From positions 1 to 37,405 of IMG/VR virus record IMGVR_UViG_3300020197_002660: a DNA stretch of 37,405 nt; one strand, given 5' to 3'. The position numbers and the translations under genes are program-made. The number at the start of each line of letters is the position of its first letter. Positions within the stretch are counted from its first letter, which is position 1. Of this stretch, positions 1 to 7,800 are shown in pieces. Source of the DNA: a virus. The notes below the pieces were generated by a model. That model ran no database searches, was not told the DNA's origin, and saw nothing but the letters and a program-made list of their open reading frames with translations.

Positions 1-1
1 A

Positions 2-118
2 GACATTGATGAAACAAAATCAAAAAATCCAACAAATGTAACAAATGCACTTTTTGTTGGATCAACATCGGATCTTTTAAAACTCATAAAACAAAATAAA
101 AATATTGAAGATAAATAG
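2..118 (+). CDS. C-terminal fragment of a phage protein, possibly gp16 (small terminase)
   Basis: An open frame enters from the left edge and runs 38 codons to a TAG at 116-118. The readable part is hydrophilic, with a short hydrophobic stretch (N-A-L-F-V-G-S-T) followed by a leucine/lysine-rich tail ending I-E-D-K. I cannot assign it firmly. In T4-like phages gp16 lies just upstream of gp17, and cyanophage accessory blocks are inserted in this neighbourhood, so a small-terminase C-terminus is a reasonable guess from position only. A late promoter overlaps its stop codon. Confidence 0.5.
   Translation, partial: DIDETKSKNPTNVTNALFVGSTSDLLKLIKQNKNIEDK
111..117 (+). promoter_or_regulatory. T4-type late promoter motif ATAAATA
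   Basis: ATAAATA overlaps the stop codon of the left-edge gene and lies 54 nt before the start at 171. It matches seven of the eight bases of the T4 late consensus TATAAATA, preceded here by G. The same motif recurs before many genes in this window. Confidence 0.5.
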
Positions 119-170
119 TTAAAAAAATGGTGGTAGTAAGTTCAGTAAATCTCACAATTCATAACCACAA

Positions 171-503
171 ATGACAATTCCAACAGTCAATATAACAATT
201 GAAAAAGGTACTTATTTTGAAAATACTTTTACAATTAACAATTCTGATGGAACTCCATTCAATTTAACTGGTTATTACGCTGTTGCTAAAATTAAAAAGC
301 ACCATTCTTCCCTAACATCACATCCTTTCAGTATAACTATTACCGCAAATACTGGTAAAATACAGGTTTCAATGGCACATACTACAACTGCAAGTTTGTC
401 GGAAGGAAGAAACTATTATGATATAGTGATTACATCTGGAAGTGGAATAAAATCTAGAGTTATAGAAGGTATGGCATTAGTAACACCATCAATATCGGTA
501 TAA
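171..503 (+). CDS. Small Ig-like / BppU-N-like virion protein
   Basis: This 110-aa protein is entirely beta-strand-like and has no signal peptide or membrane segment. It contains G-T-x-F-E-N-T-F near residue 13, N-L-T-G-Y-Y near 31, an alternating strand region, and a late R-N-Y-Y-D-I-V-I-T segment. This layout matches the short N-terminal-type domain of phage baseplate upper proteins (BppU) that marine phages often encode as stand-alone proteins next to fibre genes. It is the first gene of the fibre block and lies 4 nt before the next gene, so the two are probably co-transcribed from the late promoter at 111. A structural role as adaptor or baseplate accessory is inferred from fold and context; I know no defined function. 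Confidence 0.65.
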   Translation: MTIPTVNITIEKGTYFENTFTINNSDGTPFNLTGYYAVAKIKKHHSSLTSHPFSITITANTGKIQVSMAHTTTASLSEGRNYYDIVITSGSGIKSRVIEGMALVTPSISV

Positions 504-507
504 TCTA

Positions 508-849
508 ATGAGTAATTCAATAACAAACGGAATCCAGTATACTGTTAAGTTTGCACCAAAATCTTCTTTTAAAGTCACTAGGGAGACGACAATGCCTTCA
601 AACTATTTCCAAGAACTTGTTGATGTAAGTGTTCCTGACATCTCAAAGATTACACCAAATCCACAAAAAGAAAATTATGTTGTTGCATACAACAGTAATT
701 TAAATAAATTTGTGATTGTTGATCCAGACGCAGTTCTTTCTGCAGCATCAACTACAGTAAGTGCTCAACCAGGTCTTCCAGGAGACTTTGTTAATACTCT
801 CGATGTTGATCTTGATAGTAGAATAGATTTAGATGGCGGAACTTTTTGA
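508..849 (+). CDS. Small virion/fibre-associated protein, function unknown
   Basis: The product is 113 aa, polar and beta-rich, with no catalytic motif, signal peptide or membrane segment. Its C-terminus reads D-L-D-S-R-I-D-L-D-G-G-T-F and resembles the C-terminus of the next gene's product (I-T-I-D-A-G-T-F). That may reflect a shared assembly or polymerisation motif. It starts 4 nt after the preceding gene and is followed by a late promoter and the first large fibre gene, so a virion role is likely. The family is not one I can name. The ATG is preceded by weak purine-rich sequence only, which suggests translational coupling to the upstream gene. Confidence 0.6.
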   Translation: MSNSITNGIQYTVKFAPKSSFKVTRETTMPSNYFQELVDVSVPDISKITPNPQKENYVVAYNSNLNKFVIVDPDAVLSAASTTVSAQPGLPGDFVNTLDVDLDSRIDLDGGTF

Positions 850-852
850 TAG

Positions 853-859
853 ATAAATA
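853..859 (+). promoter_or_regulatory. T4-type late promoter motif ATAAATA
   Basis: GATAAATAT lies just after the stop at 849 and 26 nt before the fibre gene at 885. A Shine-Dalgarno-like AAGGAATAAG follows at about 872. Spacing fits a late promoter with a short leader. Confidence 0.6.
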
Positions 860-884
860 TTAATACAAGACAAAGGAATAAGAA

Positions 885-2363
885 ATGGCAGCACCAGTTC
901 TTCAGTTTAAGAGAGGTTCTGCTGGGGCAGCGGGAACAGTACCTGCACTTAGACCCGGAGAACCTGCTCTTTCTTTAAACAACTTTGACTTTTTTATTGG
1001 ATTTGACACTTCTGTAAGCGGTAATAAATTTCTTGGTTCTCATCGTTATTGGCGAAGAGAAGATGGAACATCATCTTTGCGATTGTCTTTAGTTGATAAA
1101 GATGGAACCAACAATATTCAAATTAAATCACCTGATACTCTTGTAGGAGTTACAACTTATACTTTACCTGAAACTCCTGTTAACACTTTTCTTTTAGCAA
1201 CAAATGCAACTGGTAATTTAAGTTGGACCAATTCTCTCCCTGCTAGCACTGTTCTCCCAGGAATTACATCATTTACTGATACAACAGATAACACTTTAGG
1301 AAATCCAGATACTGGTTCTGTTCAGATTGATGGTGGTCTTGGTATCAATAAAAATGTTTCAATTGGTGGAAGTTTTTATGTAGGGGGAACATCAGAATTT
1401 GTCGGTGTAGTAACTTTTAGGGGTGGTACAATTAATATTGGTGATTCTAACACCGATAATATTAATGTTGGAGGAGAATTTGTATCTAACTTAGTTCCAA
1501 ATGATGATAATAGTTATGATATTGGCATTTCGACTCAGAGGTGGAGAAATTCTTATTTTTCTGGAAAAATAGTTCCATCTGTTGGTTATGGAATAACAAA
1601 TGGATATGGAATTGTTTGGCCTTCAGATCCAGGCGGTGGTTCTGGAGATGTTGCTTTTATTCAATATTATGTAGAAAGTGGAGAGAATGCTAGACTTCAC
1701 ATTGGAATTAGAAATGATGATGGAACTACTGCAGCAGGACCAGATGATTTGTATCTTGAATCATCATTAACAACTATAACAGGAAACATGGTTGTTAATG
1801 GTAGCAGCACAATGGGGCAGGCTACAATTGACAATATACAAATAGGTGTTACCGATAATAACACTATTGATACAAATACTGGTCCACTGACTTTGGATTC
1901 TGGCAACGGAAATACCATTATTAATGATGACTTAACAGTTACTGGAAATCTATTTATAAATGGATCTACAACTCAAGTTAATACTGCAGCATTAACTATT
2001 GAAGATCGCACAATTGAACTTGGAAGAGTTGATGGAAATGCACCAAGTTCTGCCACAACTTGGGACTTGGGTGTTCTTTTTAATTATTATGATGGTTCTG
2101 CTAAAAAATCTGCAGTTGTATGGGAATCTGCAGATGCTGGTAAGTCAAATATTTCAATCTTTAAATTTGCTACTGTTCTTGCAGCAGATACTGATGGAAC
2201 AACAGTAGGAACTCCACAACTTTCAGTGACGACATATGCACCTATTGAAATTGGTGCATTATGGGTGAACAATACTTGTACTGGCGGGGCTCAAGAAGTT
2301 ATTGGGTGTATTGGGGCAGAACTCAATCTTCAAAATATAACCATAGACGCTGGAACATTCTAA
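885..2363 (+). CDS. Tail fibre protein with Mtd-like N-terminal domain
   Basis: This 492-aa protein begins with L-Q-F-K-R-G-S-A and P-A-L-R-P-G-E-P-A-L-S (residues 6-30), the pattern of the major-tropism-determinant-type N-terminal domain seen on many phage fibres. The middle is glycine/threonine/asparagine-rich beta repeat. It includes N-D-D-N-S-Y-D-I-G-x-x-x-x-R-W-R-N-S-Y-F (about 205-225), a module common in cyanophage fibres. Residues about 345-380 carry the V-T-G-N-L-F-I-N-G-S-T-T-Q-V-N / I-E-D-R-T-I-E-L-G module, which recurs in the giant fibre downstream. There is no S74 chaperone tail; it ends in I-D-A-G-T-F. It is likely a trimeric fibre or fibre-adaptor subunit of the virion. The exact receptor role cannot be read from sequence. 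Confidence 0.8.
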   Translation: MAAPVLQFKRGSAGAAGTVPALRPGEPALSLNNFDFFIGFDTSVSGNKFLGSHRYWRREDGTSSLRLSLVDKDGTNNIQIKSPDTLVGVTTYTLPETPVNTFLLATNATGNLSWTNSLPASTVLPGITSFTDTTDNTLGNPDTGSVQIDGGLGINKNVSIGGSFYVGGTSEFVGVVTFRGGTINIGDSNTDNINVGGEFVSNLVPNDDNSYDIGISTQRWRNSYFSGKIVPSVGYGITNGYGIVWPSDPGGGSGDVAFIQYYVESGENARLHIGIRNDDGTTAAGPDDLYLESSLTTITGNMVVNGSSTMGQATIDNIQIGVTDNNTIDTNTGPLTLDSGNGNTIINDDLTVTGNLFINGSTTQVNTAALTIEDRTIELGRVDGNAPSSATTWDLGVLFNYYDGSAKKSAVVWESADAGKSNISIFKFATVLAADTDGTTVGTPQLSVTTYAPIEIGALWVNNTCTGGAQEVIGCIGAELNLQNITIDAGTF

Positions 2364-2380
2364 AAATTATAGACCTATTC

Positions 2381-2387
2381 ATAAATA
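2381..2387 (+). promoter_or_regulatory. T4-type late promoter motif ATAAATA
   Basis: ATAAATA lies 26 nt before the small gene at 2413. It is followed by a 5-bp hairpin AGGAG-TTTAT-CTCCT (2390-2404), whose left arm is the only good ribosome-binding sequence present. Confidence 0.5.
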
Positions 2388-2412
2388 AGAGGAGTTTATC
2401 TCCTATTATTTT

Positions 2413-2598
2413 ATGTCTGATGATGACTTAAAATCAGTTATAGCAACATATCAACAAAAAGCATTTGAATTGTTTAATCAAAATATAGTTTTAGAAACTC
2501 AAGTGAGTCAATTAAATAAAAAAATTGATTTACTTGATACTGAATTAACAAAACTCAAAAATAAAAAAGCACCAAAAGTTGAAGAAGATTTTACTTAA
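2413..2598 (+). CDS. Small coiled-coil protein, function unknown
   Basis: The 61-aa product is predicted helical throughout. Residues about 25-50 show leucine/isoleucine heptads (L-x-x-x-V-x-x-L-x-x-x-I-x-x-L-x-x-x-L-x-x-L), typical of a parallel coiled coil, followed by a Lys-rich and then acidic tail. There is no signal peptide. It sits alone between two large fibre genes, with its own late promoter upstream and a palindromic terminator-like element downstream. A role as an oligomerisation or assembly partner of the neighbouring fibres is possible but unproven. Its AGGAG lies 18 nt before the ATG, farther than usual, inside a small hairpin. Confidence 0.6.
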   Translation: MSDDDLKSVIATYQQKAFELFNQNIVLETQVSQLNKKIDLLDTELTKLKNKKAPKVEEDFT

Positions 2599-2605
2599 AT
2601 AAATA
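2599..2605 (+). promoter_or_regulatory. T4-type late promoter motif ATAAATA
   Basis: AATAAATAATAA overlaps the stop codon at 2598 and lies upstream of the palindrome at 2614. It is 59 nt from the ATG at 2664, farther than its counterparts. Confidence 0.4.
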
Positions 2606-2613
2606 ATAATAAC

Positions 2614-2631
2614 ACCGAATATATATTCGGT
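2614..2631 (+). terminator. 18-bp perfect palindrome, probable weak terminator or RNA hairpin
   Basis: The 18 bases from 2614 to 2631 equal their own reverse complement (ACCGAAT-ATAT-ATTCGGT). As RNA they form a 7-bp stem with a four-base loop. The U-tract after it is poor (TCTTGCGG), so it may act as a processing site or 5' stem of the next mRNA rather than a strong intrinsic terminator. Confidence 0.45.
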
Positions 2632-2663
2632 TCTTGCGGTATATACCATCAATGAGGGGTTGA

Positions 2664-4523
2664 ATGGCAGCACCAATAATCAGAATTAAACGATCAGCAG
2701 TTCCTGGTAAGAAACCAACGGTAGAACAATTACCATTGGGGGAATTAGCTCTTAATACACATGATGCCGAACTCTACATCCAAAGGAACCGTGCAGGAAT
2801 TGGTTCCGATATTGTAAGAGTCAGTGCAGGAACAACAATTACTAATATTCTATATGTCACAGCAGACGGAATCGACACCAATACAGGAAAAAAAATTGGA
2901 GACGCAAAAAGAACAATCGGAGCAGCACTTACAGAAGCAACAACAGGAACAGTTATTAAAGTTAGTGCTGGATCTTATGTAGAGAATAATCCACTCATTA
3001 TTCCAGAACAAGTTTCAATAGTTGGTGATAGTCTAAGAGAAGTATCTGTAAGTCCTCAAAATGCAGATGAAGATTTGTTTTATGTTTCTCCTGGAAATTA
3101 TATTGCAGAAATGTCTTACACAGGAACATTAAATTCTGGAAAGGCCATATTTACATTTAATCCAAATGAGGTTAAGTATTTTGCACAATCACCATATATT
3201 CAAAATTGTACCAACTTTATTTCTAATAGTATTGGATTAAAAGTTGATGGTTCTAAAGCAATTGGACCACTCAAATCAATGGTTCTGGATAGTTATACTC
3301 AATACAATCAAAATGGTATTGGAGCATCAATTACTCATGAGGGATATGCTCAGTTAGTATCTATGTTTACTATTTGTGATGATATTGCTGTATATTGTGG
3401 AACTGGTGGTGCATGTGATTTAACTAACTCCAATTCATCATTTGGTAATTATGGATTAGTTGCTGATGGTGTAAGTCCTTTAAAATTTACTGGAATTGTT
3501 ACAAGTTCTGCTGCTGCTGATTCTGATGTATTTACTTTAGATTTAAACACACCAACCTATAATGTTACAAATGCAGTTTATGATAATGCAACTGGTTTAA
3601 CTACAATTACTGTAAATTCTAATCATAATTTTAATGTTGGAATGGGTCTTACAATCGCAGGTCTTGCTTTTACTTGTACATCTGGACCTGGAATTGTAAC
3701 TTATCCATCAGGAAGTGGAGGATATATTTTTGAAATTCAATCTGTTCCATCATCAAATTCTTTCTCGGTTTATGTTGGTGCATCAACTCTTCCTCATACA
3801 TATCAATCTGGTGGAACAGTAAAAATTAATACTGTAAGACCTTTCGATGGTCAAGTTTTATACTTTGGTGAACTTTATTACACAATTAAAAAAGTTACTG
3901 TTGGATCTGGTGGAACTGGATATACTAGTCAACCAATTGTAACAATTTCTGATCCTCTCACTTCTTGGGGTGTTGCTGCACAATCAGTTGCATCTGTATC
4001 AAATGGTTCAATAACAGAAATTGATTTAGTTTCTAGTGGAAGAGGATACTCAACCACACCAACCATTACTATTTCTGCTCCGAATGTTGGATTTAATACT
4101 GCTACAGCAACATTAACAATGATACCTACATATTATTTTATTCAAAATTCAACACCAGTTATTTCTGGAATTTGCACAATTACTCTTTCTGAGAACGTTC
4201 CATATGCCGTTGGTGTTGGGACAACAGTTCCTATATTTAAACAAAGTAGAGTGTTAGCATCTGGACATTCATTTGAATACATTGGTTCTGGAACTCAAAT
4301 TGCGTCTGCTCTTCCATCAACAGGAGGAGTTCCTATTCAAGAAAATGAAACTGACGCTCGCAATGGAGGATTAGTTGTTTATACAGGTACAGACCAATCA
4401 GGTAACTTCCGAATTGGTGATGGTGTTGTGATTAACCAACAAACTGGAACTATTTCTGGAAACTTCTATTCCAAGAGTTTATTCGCAAATGTGACACCAT
4501 TCATTCTCGCACTAGGAGGTTAA
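2664..4523 (+). CDS. Fibre/virion protein with Mtd-like N-terminus and parallel beta-helix
   Basis: The 619-aa product opens with I-I-R-I-K-R-S-A and L-P-L-G-E-L-A-L-N-T-H-D (residues 5-33), a second copy of the Mtd-like N-terminal module. Residues about 60-300 read as a right-handed beta-helix: I-L-Y-V-T-A-D-G-I-D-T-N-T-G, then G-T-V-I-K-V-S-A-G-S-Y-V-E-N, then turns rich in Asn, Gly and Ile. Two copies of a G-x-G-Y-x-x-x-P-x-(V/I)-x-I-S motif occur near residues 412 and 453. A strong AGGGG stands 8-10 nt before the ATG. Homologous architectures are conserved virion proteins of marine T4-like phages. Some beta-helix fibres cleave polysaccharide, but I see no defined catalytic residues. It is followed after 6 nt by the next gene. 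Confidence 0.75.
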   Translation: MAAPIIRIKRSAVPGKKPTVEQLPLGELALNTHDAELYIQRNRAGIGSDIVRVSAGTTITNILYVTADGIDTNTGKKIGDAKRTIGAALTEATTGTVIKVSAGSYVENNPLIIPEQVSIVGDSLREVSVSPQNADEDLFYVSPGNYIAEMSYTGTLNSGKAIFTFNPNEVKYFAQSPYIQNCTNFISNSIGLKVDGSKAIGPLKSMVLDSYTQYNQNGIGASITHEGYAQLVSMFTICDDIAVYCGTGGACDLTNSNSSFGNYGLVADGVSPLKFTGIVTSSAAADSDVFTLDLNTPTYNVTNAVYDNATGLTTITVNSNHNFNVGMGLTIAGLAFTCTSGPGIVTYPSGSGGYIFEIQSVPSSNSFSVYVGASTLPHTYQSGGTVKINTVRPFDGQVLYFGELYYTIKKVTVGSGGTGYTSQPIVTISDPLTSWGVAAQSVASVSNGSITEIDLVSSGRGYSTTPTITISAPNVGFNTATATLTMIPTYYFIQNSTPVISGICTITLSENVPYAVGVGTTVPIFKQSRVLASGHSFEYIGSGTQIASALPSTGGVPIQENETDARNGGLVVYTGTDQSGNFRIGDGVVINQQTGTISGNFYSKSLFANVTPFILALGG

Positions 4524-4529
4524 TATAAA

Positions 4530-4871
4530 ATGGCATTAGCACTTAATGTATTTAAAACAATTACAAAAGTAGCAACAACAAATCCAGTTGGAATTTATAC
4601 AGCACCTGTAGGTTATTCTGGAGTTGTTTTGTTAGCTCAAGTAGCAAACATTGATTCTGCATCTCATAATGTGACAGTTTCTCATCAAAGATCTGTTTCT
4701 GGTATTGCAGTAACAACTGAAATTGTTAAAAATTTTGCAATTGCAGGAAATGACACTGCAAGTATACTTGATGGAAAATTAGTTCTTGAAACTGGTGATG
4801 TATTAGTATTATCTGGAAGCGATAACACTAATTTGAAATTCATCGGTAGCATCTTAGAAACACTTAACTAA
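4530..4871 (+). CDS. Small beta-sandwich virion protein
   Basis: The product is 113 aa, beta-rich and hydrophobic/Thr-rich, without a signal peptide. Residues 35-60 (L-L-A-Q-V-A-N-I-D-S-A-S-H-N-V-T-V) resemble the repeated unit in the C-terminal half of the protein at 12310-13245 (L-L-T-N-I-D-S-A-A-D-V-K-A-T-V). Both probably share a small jelly-roll-like fold with an A-N-I-D-S-A turn. GGAGG at 4516-4520, inside the end of the preceding gene, serves as ribosome-binding site. It lies 6 nt after one fibre gene and 8 nt before the giant fibre gene, so co-expression is near certain. It is probably a structural connector or head-fibre-type protein; no enzymatic motif is seen. Confidence 0.65.
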   Translation: MALALNVFKTITKVATTNPVGIYTAPVGYSGVVLLAQVANIDSASHNVTVSHQRSVSGIAVTTEIVKNFAIAGNDTASILDGKLVLETGDVLVLSGSDNTNLKFIGSILETLN

Positions 4872-4879
4872 TACGAAAA

Positions 4880-7800
4880 ATGCCAAGGTTCCTGAGCGGT
4901 AGACAAAAATATTCTAGAATTGGTGTAAGTTCTTATACTGAGAACCAACCGTCACTATATGTAATAGGTGATAGCGAATTTACTGGCATCTTAACTGCAA
5001 AACAAATAAACGCACAAGTTTTAACTGCAAGTGTTGCATTTGCCGGTATTGCGTCTACTGCCAGATCGGTATTACCAAATTCTGTTGGATTGGGTACTGA
5101 TACTTTTGGTGATTATGTAGAGACTATTACCGGTACAGAAAATCAAATCGTTGTTACTGGGGGAATTGGAGAAAGGTCAAATCCAACTGTTGGATTTGTT
5201 ACAAATCCAACACTTCCTGGAAATGTAACTATTGGAAATGATCTCCAAGTTAATAATAATTTAAATGTAACAGGAAATATTACAGTTGGTGGAACAACTG
5301 GATACCTTATTACAGAAGATTTTAAGGTCAAAGATGCAGATATAATTCTTGGATTTACAACTGATTCATATGGCAATGATGTTTCAACCGACACAACATC
5401 AAATCATGGTGGTGTTGCTATTGCTTCGACTGAGGGGACTCCACTAGTTAATTTAACTGTTGTTGGTATTGAAACTTTACCACCAACATATAAAAAATTC
5501 ATGTGGTTTAAGACCAATGCATTTGCAGGTCTTAACACTGATGCATGGTTAAGTAACTATGCGATTGGGATTGGTTCAACTCAACTTAATTATGGCACAA
5601 GACTTGCAGTAGGTAACATACAATTTACAGATAATGATATTTTTAATTTAAAAAATGTTAGTGCATCTGGAATTATTAGTGCTACGGGTGGATTTGTAGG
5701 AAATCTTACTGGTATTGCATCAACTGCAGCGTCTGTACAACCAAATAGTGTTGCTCTTGGCACAGATACTTACGGCAATTATGTTGCTACAATTTCAGAT
5801 TCTGGTTTTTCTGACATTGTAGTTAATAATTCTGGTGTAGAAACTGCAGCAGTTATTTTAGGTCTTTCAACCACAGGCGTAACTTCTGGAACCTATGGAT
5901 CTACAACGCAGATTCCAACATTTACTGTTAATTCTAGAGGTCGTTTAACATCTGCAGGAAGTACTGCTCTTGCAACAACATTGAATATTGCCGGCAATAC
6001 TGGTACAGATGCAATATCTCTTCTTACCGATACATTAAATATTGTTGGTGGAACTCATATATCAGTTGCAGTTACTGATAATTATATTACAGTTAACACT
6101 GACGCAACTTCAACAAACACCGCAGGAACTTTAGTATCTAGAGATGCATCTGGAAACTTTAATGCTGGTATTATTACAGCATCTCAATTTTCTACTGGTG
6201 TTATCGGTTCTGCAATAAACATTACCGCAAATACAATCAGTGGTCCTTCAGAAATCACTATCGATCCCTCTGGAGTTAGTGATAATACTGGTGCCGTCAG
6301 AATTAAAGGTGATCTATTTGTAGATGGAACACAGACCATCATTAATTCTGCAACGATTGAACTTGCTGATTTTATTGTTGGTATTGCATCCACCGCAACG
6401 ACTGATTTACTTGCTGATGGTGCTGGAATTAAAATTGGACCAGACAATACCTTATTATATGATCACACGAATACCGCACTAAAATCAAGTGAGAACCTCA
6501 ATCTTTCCTCTGGTAAAACTTATAAGATTAATGGCACCGATGTATTAAGTTCCACAACTCTTGGATCTGGTGTTACTATATCTTCTCTAACTTCAGTTGG
6601 GACTCTTAATGAATTAAATGTAAATGGTATCACAACGATAGGTACTGTTTCTATCTCGACAACAGGTATCATCACATCAACTAATCCTGGTGTTACAACT
6701 GTAGTTTATTATGGAGATGGTAGTAAATTAACTGGAATTTCTGCAACATCAATAAATGCGGCTGGTATTGATGGGCAGTTTCAATATAATAATAATGGAA
6801 TAATTGGGGGTTCTTTAAATCTTTATTATGATGATACGACAAATAGAGTTGGTGTTGGAACAACTACCCCAACACAATTATTGGATGTTAATGGTAATAT
6901 AAGAATTCGTAGTCGTTTATATGATTTTAATAATAGTCCAGGTGCACTTGGTCAAGTAGTAAGTTCTACAGCAAATGGAATTGTATGGGCTAATGCTGCT
7001 CCATCAAATGCTATTACAGGTCTTTCGATTTATGACGAAGGTAATTTAATAGGTTCTCCTAATGAATTTAATATTTTAAATTTTATTGGTAATAATATTA
7101 CAGCATCATCTAGTGTTTTTGGACAAGCGACAATTGAACTAACAGACAATCCATCATTTAATAATTTAAATGTAACTGGAATTTCTACACTAGGAAAAGT
7201 ATCAATTAGTACTGTTGGTATTATAACAGCAACTTCTGGAATTATAACTTATTATGGAGACGGTCAATATTTACAAAATATAATTACTGGAGTTGGATTA
7301 GGAATTAATTCTACTTTTGTAGGAACTGGAGCAACTACTCTAGATTTCAGAGGAAGTGGAATTGCTTCAGTTGTTATTGAAAATAATACAGGTATTATCA
7401 CAATTGAAGGTGGAGCAGCAGAATCTGCAGTCAGTTACAATAATATTTTAGTTAGTACTGCCACAACTACTTTTAATTTCACTGGTGGTGGCATATCTAC
7501 AATTTATTCTACTACTAATTCTGGAATAACTACAATTAATATTCCAGGAACATCGAGAGTAATTTATACTTATACTTCTGCTGCAGGTCAAACTACATTT
7601 GCTGCTACTTATAGTATTGGGTATGCTGATGTATATTTGAATGGTATAAAATTAAGTTCTTCTGATTTTACCGCCACTAATGAAACATCTGTCATTTTAA
7701 CTGAAGGTGCATCTGAAGGAGACATTATTGAAATTATTACATATACTCTCAATATCATTAGAGTAGATCCCGTATGGGGGCAACCTGGTGAAGGATCTGG